The notes: generated by a model not told the origin, from the letters alone. Shown: positions 1 through 9,107, numbered from the stretch's first letter. The stretch: DNA of 64,000 nucleotides from Lachnospiraceae bacterium (GCA_029068555.1 JAIECJ010000094.1:1-64000); one strand, 5' to 3'. A program made the numbers and translations.

Positions 1-123
1 CAAAGGCATAAAGGGCAATGCCTTATGTTGACTGAATTTGGTGCAAATATCACGCAAAGTGGTGAATACGACGCGTACGCGTCATTATGCAGGTGGCAGG
101 AATGATTTTTCAAACACGCTCTA
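1..123 (+). repeat. MITE family B, copy 1, cut by window edge
   Basis: This matches the right-hand part of the element at 46309-46515 nearly base for base and ends in the same inverted terminus, TTTTTCAAACACGCTCT, followed by A. The left part lies outside the window. Confidence 0.8.
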
Positions 124-400
124 GTTTTCGGATCGGATATGGTATATGGAAAATAAGAAAGAGATGTATTAGGCTGTTTTTCACTCTGCTTTGCTTGCTA
201 TTTGTGGCCTTTGCTTTTTTCGGGATAAAGGGCTATCAAATGTAACAGAAGGCTTTACTCCGAATTCTGGACTTCGGCAGTTTTACATAGATGCCACAAT
301 ATCTGTATGGAGGATAACACAGATGGAAGACGCAGAAAAAAATGTATGATGAGTATGGCAGTGTTCACTATTTCAAATCACTTCACCAATTTGAAGTTTA
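124..400. other. Intergenic, no intact gene
   Basis: No frame here has both a credible start and family features. One frame reads a short hydrophobic stretch (about 163-244) ending in a stop, which could be the remnant of a membrane-protein N-terminus. That reading is weak. I see no terminator or clear promoter. Confidence 0.4.
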
Positions 401-913
401 TTACTCAATACTTTTTACAAATGACATTATTGCTTCTACCGTTTCATCAACAGTTTTATCTGTATTATCTATGTAGAATTGAAATTTACCTGCATTATTC
501 TTAAACCAAGCATTATATTGAATCTGTCCAGTAATAAATTCGTCAGTTCCACACATTCTTTCATTAGGTCTTGCCTTTAATCTTCTTATAATTTCTTCAT
601 CTGAACAAGTCATACCAATAAAGAAAGTTGATGTAATATTCTGTGGAATATTAACCACTCCATAGAAATCATATGGATTCATACACGTCACAAAGAGCAA
701 ATTTTTATTATTTGACATCTTTACAGCCTCTGCCAGACAATCATCACTAAATTTAGCCTCATTCTCTGTCCCTTCATAATCCCACCAATTAATGCCAACT
801 TCATCTGTATCTATGCAAACCCAGTTTTCTAATACCCTACCTTCGTTCAAATTGTCTTTTATTGTAGATTTTCCAACTCCACAAGCTGCACATAATACTA
901 CTAATTTCTTCAC
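401..913 (-). CDS. Small P-loop kinase-like protein
   Basis: A 170-residue protein beginning with a beta strand and a Walker A motif, CGVGKST (residues 11-17), as in small nucleoside or metabolite kinases and AAA_33-type P-loop proteins. A possible Walker B strand follows at VCIDTDEVG, and an arginine-containing lid-like stretch (IIRRLKARPNER) lies near residues 108-120. The start is GTG at 913, with GAGGTG five bases upstream. The gene stands alone, with the acetyltransferase upstream on the same strand but about 130 bases away. The substrate cannot be told from sequence; transfer of phosphate from ATP to a small molecule is the family expectation. Confidence 0.7.
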   Translation of the reverse strand: MKKLVVLCAACGVGKSTIKDNLNEGRVLENWVCIDTDEVGINWWDYEGTENEAKFSDDCLAEAVKMSNNKNLLFVTCMNPYDFYGVVNIPQNITSTFFIGMTCSDEEIIRRLKARPNERMCGTDEFITGQIQYNAWFKNNAGKFQFYIDNTDKTVDETVEAIMSFVKSIE

Positions 914-1041
914 ATATTCACCTCGCCAAATTCAGATTTACCTATTCACAATCGGAGGAATAATTGGTTTTCTGTACTTTCCTTGGATATTCCTTTCCTG
1001 AGATACATGCACCCACTCAGTTAAATTAATTGTGACATTTG

Positions 1042-1647
1042 TTATTTATCAGATATAAACTTTTTATCAAAAGCGCTCACTGTTTCACGATTAAGCGCAT
1101 CATCATAAATATCCGATTCAAAATATTTTCCCCCGCGAATATCTTTCAAATATCCTTCCTTCAGTTCCATAGCCATAAAAGCAGGATAATTATAACCCTC
1201 TGAATCCGATATTTCATAGACTACCGCTTGTTTAAAACCAAACTGTGGATAGTACTCTGGTCTGCCAAAAAATAAAATAGCGCCATAATCTAAACTTTTC
1301 GCTTGTTCTATCATTGCCCGAACAAGTGCTTTTCCAACGCCTTGACACTGATATTCAGGCAGCACACTTAAAGGACCAAAGTTTAGGACAGGAAGTACAT
1401 GATTCTCCTTTTTAACAACAGCATTACTACAAATAATATGCCCAACAATAGTGCCATTTTCTCGTTCAGCGACTAAGCTTAATGCCATAATACCATCACG
1501 ACGCCTTAATTCATGAACCATCCAATGCTCATAAGGACATCCAATCTGGCCTCGCTTGATTCTATCGGGATAACCGAATGCGGCTTTCGCTATTTCCTCT
1601 ACCCTTCGGTAATCTTTTTCTTCTTCAAGTCTGACATTTATATCCAT
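1042..1647 (-). CDS. GNAT family N-acetyltransferase
   Basis: A 201-residue cytoplasmic acetyltransferase of the GNAT fold, closest in layout to YhbS-like proteins. The acetyl-CoA binding motif appears as LPEYQCQGVGKALV (about residues 96-109), preceded by the strand NFGPLSV, and the typical YYPQFGF segment follows near residue 135. A GGAGGG ribosome site sits just before the ATG at 1647. The C-terminal 40 residues are longer than the minimal fold. The acceptor is unknown. Neighbours give no pathway clue. Confidence 0.85.
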   Translation of the reverse strand: MDINVRLEEEKDYRRVEEIAKAAFGYPDRIKRGQIGCPYEHWMVHELRRRDGIMALSLVAERENGTIVGHIICSNAVVKKENHVLPVLNFGPLSVLPEYQCQGVGKALVRAMIEQAKSLDYGAILFFGRPEYYPQFGFKQAVVYEISDSEGYNYPAFMAMELKEGYLKDIRGGKYFESDIYDDALNRETVSAFDKKFISDK

Positions 1648-1749
1648 CTAACCCTCCAAAACCAATGATTTACAATTATCAATTATATCACTGTACATGA
1701 CGCATTACAATAATAACAATACAGGATATCGCAACCATTCACGCCCCGC

Positions 1750-1892
1750 ATTACAATTCACACCAACGCCAGTTTTCATCAGCTTATAAGTTATTGAGGT
1801 GTGAATTATAACAGATTTTGCACACAAAATGCTAAAAGGCAAGCATTTTGGCGCATGATTCCCACTACTTTGGCGTAGGTGTGAACAGTAAC
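1750..1892. repeat. MITE family A, copy 1 (143 bp)
   Basis: Nearly identical to the copies at 11192-11334 and 33136-33278. The ends form an imperfect terminal inverted repeat: left reads (G/A)TTACAATTCACACC, right is GGTGTGAACAGTAAC. An inner arm GGTGTGAATTATAAC (1798-1812) is also the reverse complement of the left end with one mismatch. It is flanked by CGCCCCGC on the left and CGCCCTGC on the right, an 8-bp target duplication with one change. Confidence 0.85.
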
Positions 1893-2240
1893 CGCCCTGC
1901 ATTTCTTATCGCTCCAACGATTTCGCTATTTTTCATTTCTGGCGAAAATCTTTTTTACGCATGAAGCAGTTTGGGACGTTTGCTGTTACGGTTGCATTTC
2001 TGCTTTGCCAAATTTTTAAACTGGCTATGCTTTCTATATATAATTCGCCTGTAATTGCCTGGCGGCAATATTACGCGTTGGCTTAACTAAACTGTTAACA
2101 GATTTAATTAAGTGGCATTGGCGTATGGATCTGCTATTTTTTGATAACAAAAAATATGAGAAGGTGCATGATAAGAAATAGAACAAAAGGATTGCATTGA
2201 AAGAGCAGATTTTTTGTGTTACGATAATGGCACAGAAAGG
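1893..2240. other. Intergenic, no gene seen
   Basis: AT-rich stretch between two repeat elements. Short open frames on the minus strand lack ribosome sites and family resemblance. Nothing else is supported. Confidence 0.5.
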
Positions 2241-2351
2241 TTTTGCACCAAATTCAGTTGACGTAAGGCATTGCCCTTTATGCCTCTGACCCTGCGCTGC
2301 CTTCATTTGGTACAAATCTCCCACAAACTGTGACGCGCGCCTGGCAGAAAG
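2241..2351 (-). repeat. MITE family B, truncated copy 2
   Basis: In reverse orientation to the 46309 copy, this shares the blocks CACCAAATTCAGT, AAGGCATTGCCCTTTATGCC and CAAATCTCCCACAAACTGTG. Neither terminal inverted repeat is intact, so it is a decayed remnant. Confidence 0.75.
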
Positions 2352-2382
2352 CAGAGAGTATAACGCTCTCTGTTATTTTTGA
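2352..2382 (+). terminator. Hairpin with T-rich tail
   Basis: CAGAGAG (2352-2358) pairs with CTCTCTG (2366-2372) and is followed by TTATTTTT. It lies just upstream of the helicase gene, at the end of a MITE remnant, so it could end incoming transcription. Confidence 0.45.
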
Positions 2383-2473
2383 AATAAATTAAAAAAATAA
2401 TATAAAGAAGCAGGATATAATATTTTGCAGATAAATGCAATGAATCAAAGCATTCATCCAAAAGGAGAAAACA

Positions 2474-5400
2474 ATGCAGGAAATCAAAAATCTATTCGGG
2501 CAGGAAACGCTGAATTGGTTCAGAAATACACTTGGTGAACCGACCGCGGTACAGCGCGAGGCATGGCCAAACATTGCCCATGGATGTCATGTACTCGTAT
2601 CGGCACCCACGGGAACAGGAAAAACACTTTCAGCGTTCCTTGTTTTTATTGACCGGCTAAAGCAACAGGCAAAAGCAGGTACGCTGAAAAACGAATTGTA
2701 TCTGATATATGTATCCCCGCTGAAATCCTTAGCTGCCGATATCCGTGAAAATCTTAGACGCCCGTTGGAGGGAATCGACGCTGCGGAGGAGATTACGGTA
2801 GGGATCCGAACCGGAGACACACCACAGAGGGACAGGCAGAAAATGGTAAAGCATCCGCCGCATATTCTGATTATTACACCGGAATCACTGTATCTGATGC
2901 TAACCAGCAAAACAGGTCAGAATGTGCTTGCAACGGCAAAAGCTATTATTATAGATGAGCTTCATGCTTTGATTGACACGAAAAGGGGTGCACATCTGAT
3001 GCTCTCTTTAGCACGCCTCGATTATCTGTGTGGACAGCCTTTACAGCGAATCGGATTGTCGGCGACCATTGAACCGTTGGATGCAGCAGCAGAATATCTC
3101 GCACCGGAGGAAGTTGTTATCGCTGCGCCTGTCATGGAGAAAAAAATCCGTCTGGACATATTGGGACCCTATGCAGACTTATTCAAGGGCAGGCGGAAAG
3201 ATCCTGTGTGGGAGGAACTGGGGGCGCTTGTGTACCAATATTGCCAGGGAAACCGCAGTGTGATTGCTTTTGTGGAGGGTAGAAGGTATGCGGAAAAGCT
3301 GGCGTATTACGTCAATTTACTGGGCGGTGAGGGGTTTGCGCGTGTACACCATGGAAGTCTTTCCAAAGAACAGCGAATAGAGACGGAGGCATCCCTGCGT
3401 GACGGACAGCTCCGGCTTTTATGCGCGACATCGTCCATGGAGCTTGGAATAGATGTAGGGGAGATTGACCAGGTGCTGCAGGTAGGCTGTCCGCGTACTG
3501 TGTCGGGAACGATGCAGCGGCTTGGACGCGCTGGGCACAATCCCGGACGTGTCAGTGTAATGTACTTTTTTCCGAGAACTGCGGCGGAATGTGTATCCAG
3601 CGGGATGACAGCTCAGCTTGCCAGACAGGGAGACGTGGAGCATATCAATCCGCCTGTAGGATGTCTGGATGTCCTTGCCCAGCACCTGGTATCCATGGCG
3701 GCGTTTAAAAGTTATGAACTGGATGAAGTCATGGAAATACTGCCGCGTGCATGGCCGTTTCAACATGTCACAAGGGAAGATGTACAATCGGTTCTCGGAA
3801 TGCTCGCGGGGGATTATGAACATCAGCGTGATATTCCTGTGCGCCCAAGGATTTTGTACGACAGAATTCATGAGCGGGTAGAAGGGGACGGTTACAGCAG
3901 GATGCTTGCAATCTCGGCGGGAGGTACAATTCCGGATAAGGGACTGTATGCTGTAAAAACGGAAGAAGGGGTAAAGCTTGGCGATATCGACGAGGAGTTT
4001 GTCTATGAATCCCGAAAGGGAGATCGTTTTATCCTTGGTTCTTTTGCATGGAAAATAACAAACATCAGCAGGGACACTGTCACTGTGACACAGGCTCCGG
4101 TGGAGGGAGCAAGACTTCCTTTTTGGAAAGGCGAAATCAAAGGCCGCGACAAACGGACAGGAGAGGCGTTCGGGCGCATGTTTCGCATGCTTGAGCGAGC
4201 CTGTGAAGATGGGAAGCTTTCAGATGCATTGAGGGATTTGGGACTTGATGAGACTGCGGTATCGCTTGCCGCCGGCTATTTGGAACGGCAGATAAAGGTA
4301 GTGGGGAGTCTCCCCAATGACAGGACCATTATAGTGGAGCATTTCAGGGATTCCATGGGCAGCAGCCAGCTGATGTTTCACTCCGTGTTTGGCAGAAGAA
4401 TCAATGCGCCGTTGTCGCTGCTTGCAGCAGAAACGGCGAGGCAGCAGCTGGGAATCGAAGTCGGCTGTGTGGATGAGGAGGATGGATTTTTACTTTATTC
4501 TTATGGAAACGGGACGCTGCCGGAGGGAATACTGCATCAGATAAGTCCTGACACGTGTGTCAGAAATATGGAAATTATTCTGCCCACCGCGCCTGTATTT
4601 AACATGGCATTTCGATATAACTGCGGCCGCGCGCTCATGATGGGCGTGCGAAACAACAGCCGTCAGCCTCTTTGGAAGCAGCGGTTGAAGAGCGCGGAGC
4701 TGTTAGAGCAGGTGGTTCGGGAAACAGGGCATCCGCTTATCAGGGAGACAAGGCGGGAGTGTATGTGCGGACTGTGGGATGCCATTGGCGTGAAGGAACT
4801 GCTAGATGACATCCGTTCCGGTGTGGTGGAGGTGCGGGAAGTTTATACGGAACTGCCGTCCCCCATGTCCCTTCCGCTGCAATGGGGGCAGGAGGCAGCA
4901 GTGATGTATGACTATGCACCCACACCGCGGAAAATTCACATGGCAGTGGAGGAAGCGCTGAACCAGGCATTAAATTCGGACAAAGAACTGGTACAGCCGG
5001 GCAGGCAGGAGCTTATGCAGGTTCAGGAAAGAACCACATTGCCCAAGGATGAAAAACAGCTTCACTCGCTGCTTATGACAGAGGGCGATTTGGCAGCAGG
5101 GGAGCTGGAAGTTCCGGTTGAATGGCTGGAAATGCTGGCACAGGACGGCAGGGTTGTATACCTTGAGCAGGGATTGTGGATTGCGGCGGAAGATACGGAG
5201 CGCTATGCTGCGGCACTAGGAGAAACCAGAGCACAAAGGTCAGAGGATGTCAGTGTCAGAGAGGAGCAATGCCGCATTGTCAGGCGTATGCTGCGCTATC
5301 GCGGCGGCGCAGATATACATCAGACTGCAGGGCGTTATGGATGGGATGCACAGACTGCAGAGGAAATACTGGAGGAATTGTGTCAACGTGGGGAAGCGGT

Positions 5401-6643
5401 AAATGAGAGCAGCAAATACTATCATGCGAAGTTATACCGCCGCGCCGTAATCAGAACTTTGAAAAATCGGCGGGAGGAGGTGCAGACCCGTCCGGCAGAG
5501 TCATATGCCGCACTTTTATTGTCCCGGATGGAGACAAACGCCCCCGCGGAAGAATGCCTGCGCAGCTTTTTAAAACATTATGTCGGAATGACGCTGCCCG
5601 CGTCATTTTGGGAGGGGATCCTGTTCCCGCGCTGGGTGAATAATTACCGCGCAGCAAAGCTGGATGCCTATCTCGCCGAAGGGGAACTGTTCTGGCACAT
5701 GGAGGGCAAAGGCGGACTGCGTTTTGACTATCAGGAAGAAATCGACTGGGACGCAGCATTGACAGAAGAAAATCTTTCTGAAAAAGAGCAGCTTCTATTC
5801 CTTACGCTGCGAAAACGCGGAGCTTCTTTTATGCAGTCCTTAAACGGTCTGTTTGGCAGTGAGTCGCCCTACGACACGCTGATGTCCCTTCTGGAAAAGG
5901 GGCTGGTCTGCGCGGATAGTTTTGTTCCGGTTCGCCAGTGGCTTGACAGAGACAAAACCAGAAAGGCGCCAGCAAGACAGCGTGTAAATGTGCGTGTGAA
6001 GGCGCTGCAGGCAGGGAGATGGGATGTGGTGAAACCGTTGAAAGAGCAGACAGGTGAACAGTCCATAAAAGCAAGACTGGAAAGATGTTTTGACCGCAGT
6101 TGTATTGTCTGTAAGGAGACCGCTGCAGTATGCGGCATTTCATGGCAGGAGGCATTGTCTGTGCTGCGCGTGTGGGAGTACACAGGACAGGTAAGGCGTG
6201 GGTATTTTGTGGAAGGGTTATCCGGCGCGCAATTCATCCGGGACAGGGACTATGCATCCGCCATTAGAATGCTCGCTAAACCGGAGAAAAAAATAATCTG
6301 GGTCAATGCAGCGGATCCGGTACAGTGCTGGGGGAAGATACTGCCTCACAAGGAAGGGCGCAGTTTTATGAATGTGCCGGGGAGTATTGTTGCCTGCTAT
6401 GGAGGAACCCCCATTGTGGTTATGGAGCGGCAGGGGAACACGGTGCGTATACTGGATGAAAGTTTAGAAAATGAAAAGCTGATGGAGGAATGTCTCAGAA
6501 TTTTTGTGGAGGATTATAGAAAAGCAAAGCTATATCCTGACACCAAACGTATTGTAGTCAAAAATTATCCGGATTTTGTAAAAGCTGCCCTGACACGCGC
6601 AGGTTTTTTTCGGGAAATGCAGGATTATGTCATATATAGATAG
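2474..6643 (+). CDS. lhr: Lhr-type superfamily 2 DEAD/DEAH helicase
   Basis: A 1389-residue ATP-dependent 3'-5' nucleic-acid helicase of the Large-helicase-related family. Bacterial Lhr proteins are cytoplasmic and linked to DNA repair. Motifs run in order: Q-motif region (PTAVQREAWP, about 23-32), Walker A APTGTGKT (44-51), motif II as DELH (about residue 162), motif III SAT (about 197) and motif VI QRLGRAGHNPG (about 347-357). A winged-helix and Lhr-specific region follows. The long C-terminal half fits full-length bacterial Lhr rather than the archaeal Lhr core. AAGGAG lies nine bases before the ATG. It appears to be transcribed alone, between repeat elements. Confidence 0.93.
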   Translation: MQEIKNLFGQETLNWFRNTLGEPTAVQREAWPNIAHGCHVLVSAPTGTGKTLSAFLVFIDRLKQQAKAGTLKNELYLIYVSPLKSLAADIRENLRRPLEGIDAAEEITVGIRTGDTPQRDRQKMVKHPPHILIITPESLYLMLTSKTGQNVLATAKAIIIDELHALIDTKRGAHLMLSLARLDYLCGQPLQRIGLSATIEPLDAAAEYLAPEEVVIAAPVMEKKIRLDILGPYADLFKGRRKDPVWEELGALVYQYCQGNRSVIAFVEGRRYAEKLAYYVNLLGGEGFARVHHGSLSKEQRIETEASLRDGQLRLLCATSSMELGIDVGEIDQVLQVGCPRTVSGTMQRLGRAGHNPGRVSVMYFFPRTAAECVSSGMTAQLARQGDVEHINPPVGCLDVLAQHLVSMAAFKSYELDEVMEILPRAWPFQHVTREDVQSVLGMLAGDYEHQRDIPVRPRILYDRIHERVEGDGYSRMLAISAGGTIPDKGLYAVKTEEGVKLGDIDEEFVYESRKGDRFILGSFAWKITNISRDTVTVTQAPVEGARLPFWKGEIKGRDKRTGEAFGRMFRMLERACEDGKLSDALRDLGLDETAVSLAAGYLERQIKVVGSLPNDRTIIVEHFRDSMGSSQLMFHSVFGRRINAPLSLLAAETARQQLGIEVGCVDEEDGFLLYSYGNGTLPEGILHQISPDTCVRNMEIILPTAPVFNMAFRYNCGRALMMGVRNNSRQPLWKQRLKSAELLEQVVRETGHPLIRETRRECMCGLWDAIGVKELLDDIRSGVVEVREVYTELPSPMSLPLQWGQEAAVMYDYAPTPRKIHMAVEEALNQALNSDKELVQPGRQELMQVQERTTLPKDEKQLHSLLMTEGDLAAGELEVPVEWLEMLAQDGRVVYLEQGLWIAAEDTERYAAALGETRAQRSEDVSVREEQCRIVRRMLRYRGGADIHQTAGRYGWDAQTAEEILEELCQRGEAVNESSKYYHAKLYRRAVIRTLKNRREEVQTRPAESYAALLLSRMETNAPAEECLRSFLKHYVGMTLPASFWEGILFPRWVNNYRAAKLDAYLAEGELFWHMEGKGGLRFDYQEEIDWDAALTEENLSEKEQLLFLTLRKRGASFMQSLNGLFGSESPYDTLMSLLEKGLVCADSFVPVRQWLDRDKTRKAPARQRVNVRVKALQAGRWDVVKPLKEQTGEQSIKARLERCFDRSCIVCKETAAVCGISWQEALSVLRVWEYTGQVRRGYFVEGLSGAQFIRDRDYASAIRMLAKPEKKIIWVNAADPVQCWGKILPHKEGRSFMNVPGSIVACYGGTPIVVMERQGNTVRILDESLENEKLMEECLRIFVEDYRKAKLYPDTKRIVVKNYPDFVKAALTRAGFFREMQDYVIYR

Positions 6644-6673
6644 CAAGCCGGAAAAACATGTGTTATACTGTCT

Positions 6674-6760
6674 TAGAGCGTGTTTGAAAAATCATTCCTG
6701 CCAAATCGCCCACAAACTGTGACGCACATCTGTCAGAAAGCATTTTTCAAACACGCTCTA
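6674..6760. repeat. MITE family B, internally deleted copy 3 (87 bp)
   Basis: Both termini are intact: TAGAGCGTGTTTGAAAAA at the left and TTTTTCAAACACGCTCTA at the right, while most of the interior is missing. The TA at each outer edge fits a TA target duplication, as for Tc1/mariner or IS630-type elements. It sits 25 bp before the start of a response regulator gene and so lies in its leader or promoter region. Confidence 0.85.
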
Positions 6761-6785
6761 GACAAAATATGTGAGGAGAAGACAT

Positions 6786-7532
6786 ATGAAAATTGTGGTC
6801 TGTGATGACAGCATGGAAGACCTGGTGGAGATAGAGGGACTGCTGGAAGAATATAAGAAAAATAATACGGACATTAAATTTGATGTAATACGGTTTACAG
6901 ATTCTTCGGCATTATATCAAAAGATACAGGAAGGGGAGCTGGGAGACATATACATACTGGATATGATAATGTCTGACAAAACAGGGATTGATATAGGCAG
7001 TCTGATAAGGAGCACCAATGAAAGAAGCGTCATCATTTATATTACATCCTCGGACGATTATGCGCTGGAAGCTTATGGAGTGCGTGCTGTGCGGTACCTG
7101 CTGAAGCCAGTCAGGGGGGAGTTGTTTTTTGAGGCGCTTGACTATGCGGTGTCCGATGCCGCAAAGGTAAAAAAAGATGCAGAGTACCCTGTGAAAACAA
7201 AAGAAGGATTGGTATTTGTACCCTATTCCAAGATAGAGTACATAGAAAATTATTCGAGAGTACTCAACGTCTGGCTGACGGACGGGAAAATTGTTAAAAG
7301 CATTTTTATCAGGAAATCTTTTGACGAGGAAGTCAAAGTGATTGCTGAAGACAGAAATTTCCTGCAGGTTCACAAGTCATTTCTTGTAAATTTAAATTAT
7401 GTGAAAAAACTGGCGTCAGGAAACATCGTTATGCACAGCGGCAGAAGTATACCTGTCAGCAGGACAAGGGCGGCGGATGTAAAAAAAGAGTATCTCCTGT
7501 TTGTCTCGTCACAGTACAGACAGGGAGGATGA
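6786..7532 (+). CDS. LytTR-family response regulator (AgrA-like)
   Basis: A 248-residue cytoplasmic regulator with an N-terminal receiver domain and a C-terminal LytTR DNA-binding domain. The acidic pocket is CDDS (6-9), the phospho-acceptor is D59 in YILDMIMSD, and the conserved lysine is in LLKPV. The LytTR part carries IEYIENYSR and FLQVHKSFLVNLNYVKK. I chose ATG 6786 because GAGGAGAA lies seven bases upstream; the GTG at 6771 has no such site. The partner kinase starts five bases downstream, so the pair should be co-translated. No agrB or agrD homologue is near, so the inducing signal is not visible. Confidence 0.9.
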   Translation: MKIVVCDDSMEDLVEIEGLLEEYKKNNTDIKFDVIRFTDSSALYQKIQEGELGDIYILDMIMSDKTGIDIGSLIRSTNERSVIIYITSSDDYALEAYGVRAVRYLLKPVRGELFFEALDYAVSDAAKVKKDAEYPVKTKEGLVFVPYSKIEYIENYSRVLNVWLTDGKIVKSIFIRKSFDEEVKVIAEDRNFLQVHKSFLVNLNYVKKLASGNIVMHSGRSIPVSRTRAADVKKEYLLFVSSQYRQGG

Positions 7533-7537
7533 CAGAA

Positions 7538-8821
7538 ATGAATTATAAAAATATATCTTACACAATAAGCCATATTTTCGTGATGCTGTTCATGTATCTG
7601 TTTATCGCACACCGTTACTCGAAGCCAAAAACTGTAGGAATCTGTACTGCCTCTTTTTTTGCGATAACGGTTCCGAATGTCCTGAAGCTGAATATCTTTC
7701 CAGACAGCAGCCTGTGTTATTTTCTGGTAACCGTCTACCAGATAGCCATGACACAGCTTACAGGACTTTTTATTTCAAAATGGAGGGACAGCAAAGCGCT
7801 GTTTGTTGGTCTGAGTGGTTCCAATTATGTGATAGCCGGAAGTATTATGGCAGCCATTTTACATATTTATACAGGGAATTTGTATCTCTGCATAACGGGA
7901 TGTATTGTGACACATGTGGTCATTTTATTTGTTTTATATACGAAGATTCGAGGGATCTGCCTTGAATATCAGGGGGAGACGATGAACAGCTGGTGGAAGC
8001 TTTGCCTGATTCCCGTGTTTTTTTTCTGCGGTTTTTCAAGTCTTACATTTTTTCCCTATACGCTTGATGATCACCCTCACAATATTCTCGGGGTGGTAAT
8101 GTTTATCATAACCATGTTCGTGGCATATGTGGTTGTGATGCGGTATGTGTCAACCGAATCCCAGCGGACAGACCTCTGCTGGCAGAACATGATTTTTGAG
8201 ACATATATCAAAAACTTGGAAAATCAGTATTATCTGGTTGAGCAGTCCGAGAAAAATCTGCGTATACTGCGGCATGATATGCGTCATTATTCTGGTATGA
8301 TAGACTCGCTGCTGGATCAGGGGGAATATCAGGAGATTAAAAAAGTCATAGAGCACATCAACACTGTGGCAGATGGCAATAAAGTGACAAAATATTGCAG
8401 CAACCTGATTGTCAACACAATGCTCTCATGCATGATGGAAAAAGCATTATCACTAGATGTCGAGGTGCATCAGGACATTGTTGTCGCTGAGAAAATTCCG
8501 GTTGACAGTTATGAGTTTGCCATGGTTGTAGCGAATCTGCTTGAAAATGCAGTTGACTGTGTGAAAGAATTTACACAGCATAGGAAATTTGTGGATGTAA
8601 AAATCCACTGTGAGGCGGATCATCTGCTGATTCACATGAAAAATGCGTATGAAAGCGATATAATATTTGATACACAAACGGGTCTGCCCAAAAGCCAAAA
8701 GGGGAAAAATCACGGATTTGGCATGCAGAGTGTACAGGCCTTTGCGGATAAGACAGGGGGAAACATAGGCTGTTACTGTGAGGATGGTATGTTCCAGATT
8801 ATGCTGTTTGCGAAATTCTAA
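7538..8821 (+). CDS. GHKL sensor histidine kinase (AgrC-like)
   Basis: A 427-residue membrane kinase with about six N-terminal hydrophobic helices (residues 5-205), a dimerisation helix with the phospho-acceptor segment RHDMRHY, an N-box (ANLLENAVDC) and a G-box (GFGMQSVQAFADKTGG) near the C-terminus. This is the layout of AgrC/ComD-type kinases that work with LytTR regulators, and such a regulator lies directly upstream. I prefer ATG 7538 over 7529: GGGAGG (7523-7528) gives nine-base spacing to 7538 but none to 7529. The ligand is unknown; peptides are the usual ligands of the family. Confidence 0.88.
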   Translation: MNYKNISYTISHIFVMLFMYLFIAHRYSKPKTVGICTASFFAITVPNVLKLNIFPDSSLCYFLVTVYQIAMTQLTGLFISKWRDSKALFVGLSGSNYVIAGSIMAAILHIYTGNLYLCITGCIVTHVVILFVLYTKIRGICLEYQGETMNSWWKLCLIPVFFFCGFSSLTFFPYTLDDHPHNILGVVMFIITMFVAYVVVMRYVSTESQRTDLCWQNMIFETYIKNLENQYYLVEQSEKNLRILRHDMRHYSGMIDSLLDQGEYQEIKKVIEHINTVADGNKVTKYCSNLIVNTMLSCMMEKALSLDVEVHQDIVVAEKIPVDSYEFAMVVANLLENAVDCVKEFTQHRKFVDVKIHCEADHLLIHMKNAYESDIIFDTQTGLPKSQKGKNHGFGMQSVQAFADKTGGNIGCYCEDGMFQIMLFAKF

Positions 8822-8910
8822 GTATAATTGAAATTGGCGAATGAAATCGCATTTTGTGAAAGAATAGTATCTTTTGCGCAAAAAAGGAAAGTCAAGTACT
8901 GAAAGGTACA

Positions 8911-8919
8911 TGTTATAAT
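8911..8919 (+). promoter_or_regulatory. Extended -10 promoter for the structured leader
   Basis: TGTTATAAT is a full extended -10 (TGn plus TATAAT) with no good -35. It would start transcripts near 8926, just before the structured leader of the diguanylate cyclase gene. Confidence 0.45.
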
Positions 8920-8925
8920 AAAATC

Positions 8926-8992
8926 GGGACTGGCGAGAGCCCCCCTTCTAACCATCCTTGGAAGGATGCCTGTCTTGGGCATTCTTCTTTTT
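8926..8992 (+). promoter_or_regulatory. Attenuator-like structured leader
   Basis: Three overlapping structures are visible. First, GGG..GGC-GAGA-GCC..CCC, a hairpin with a GAGA tetraloop (8926-8946). Second, CATCCTT/AAGGATG (8953-8968). Third, an intrinsic terminator GAAGGATGCC/GGGCATTCTTC plus T-run (8961-8992). The second and third share the GAAGGATG segment and cannot both form, the classic arrangement of attenuators and riboswitches. No known riboswitch class was recognised. It could instead simply end transcription from the kinase gene. Confidence 0.5.
8961..8992 (+). terminator. Intrinsic terminator upstream of the cyclase gene
   Basis: A ten-pair stem GAAGGATGCC/GGGCATTCTTC with one G-U pair and a six-base loop is followed directly by TTTTT. 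Confidence 0.75.
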
Positions 8993-8993
8993 A

Positions 8994-9079
8994 TGCACAG
9001 CCCCATGTAGAGGAAATATGCTGCAGAGGCGGCGCATGGGACGCGCGGCGAGCAGGAAAAAACTTGTACGCTGCTCGAT
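8994..9079 (+). repeat. Structured intergenic repeat C, copy 1
   Basis: About 57 bases (AGCCCCATG...GGCGGCGCATGG...CGCGCGGCGAG) match the copy at 23742-23829 with few changes. A terminal stem is CGAGCAG (9049-9055) with CTGCTCG (9071-9077); in the other copy it is CGAGTAG with CTACTCG, so pairing is kept. Like the other copy, it begins directly after the T-run of a terminator. Confidence 0.65.
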
Positions 9080-9107
9080 TGCAAACTTATGCGGAGGAGG
9101 AAATTCT

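Noticed and set aside
307..504. 65-codon plus-strand frame
   Set aside because: It overlaps the P-loop gene on the other strand and has no ribosome site or recognisable motif.
2034..2324. 96-codon minus-strand frame
   Set aside because: It runs through a MITE remnant, and its composition does not look like a protein.
8822..8910. Possible autoinducing-peptide gene after the AgrC-like kinase
   Set aside because: Only an eight-codon frame is present, without an AgrD-like layout.
8958..9107. N-terminal extension of the diguanylate cyclase from ATG 8958
   Set aside because: It would translate the terminator and a structured repeat. ATG 9108 has a strong ribosome site and begins with a membrane helix.
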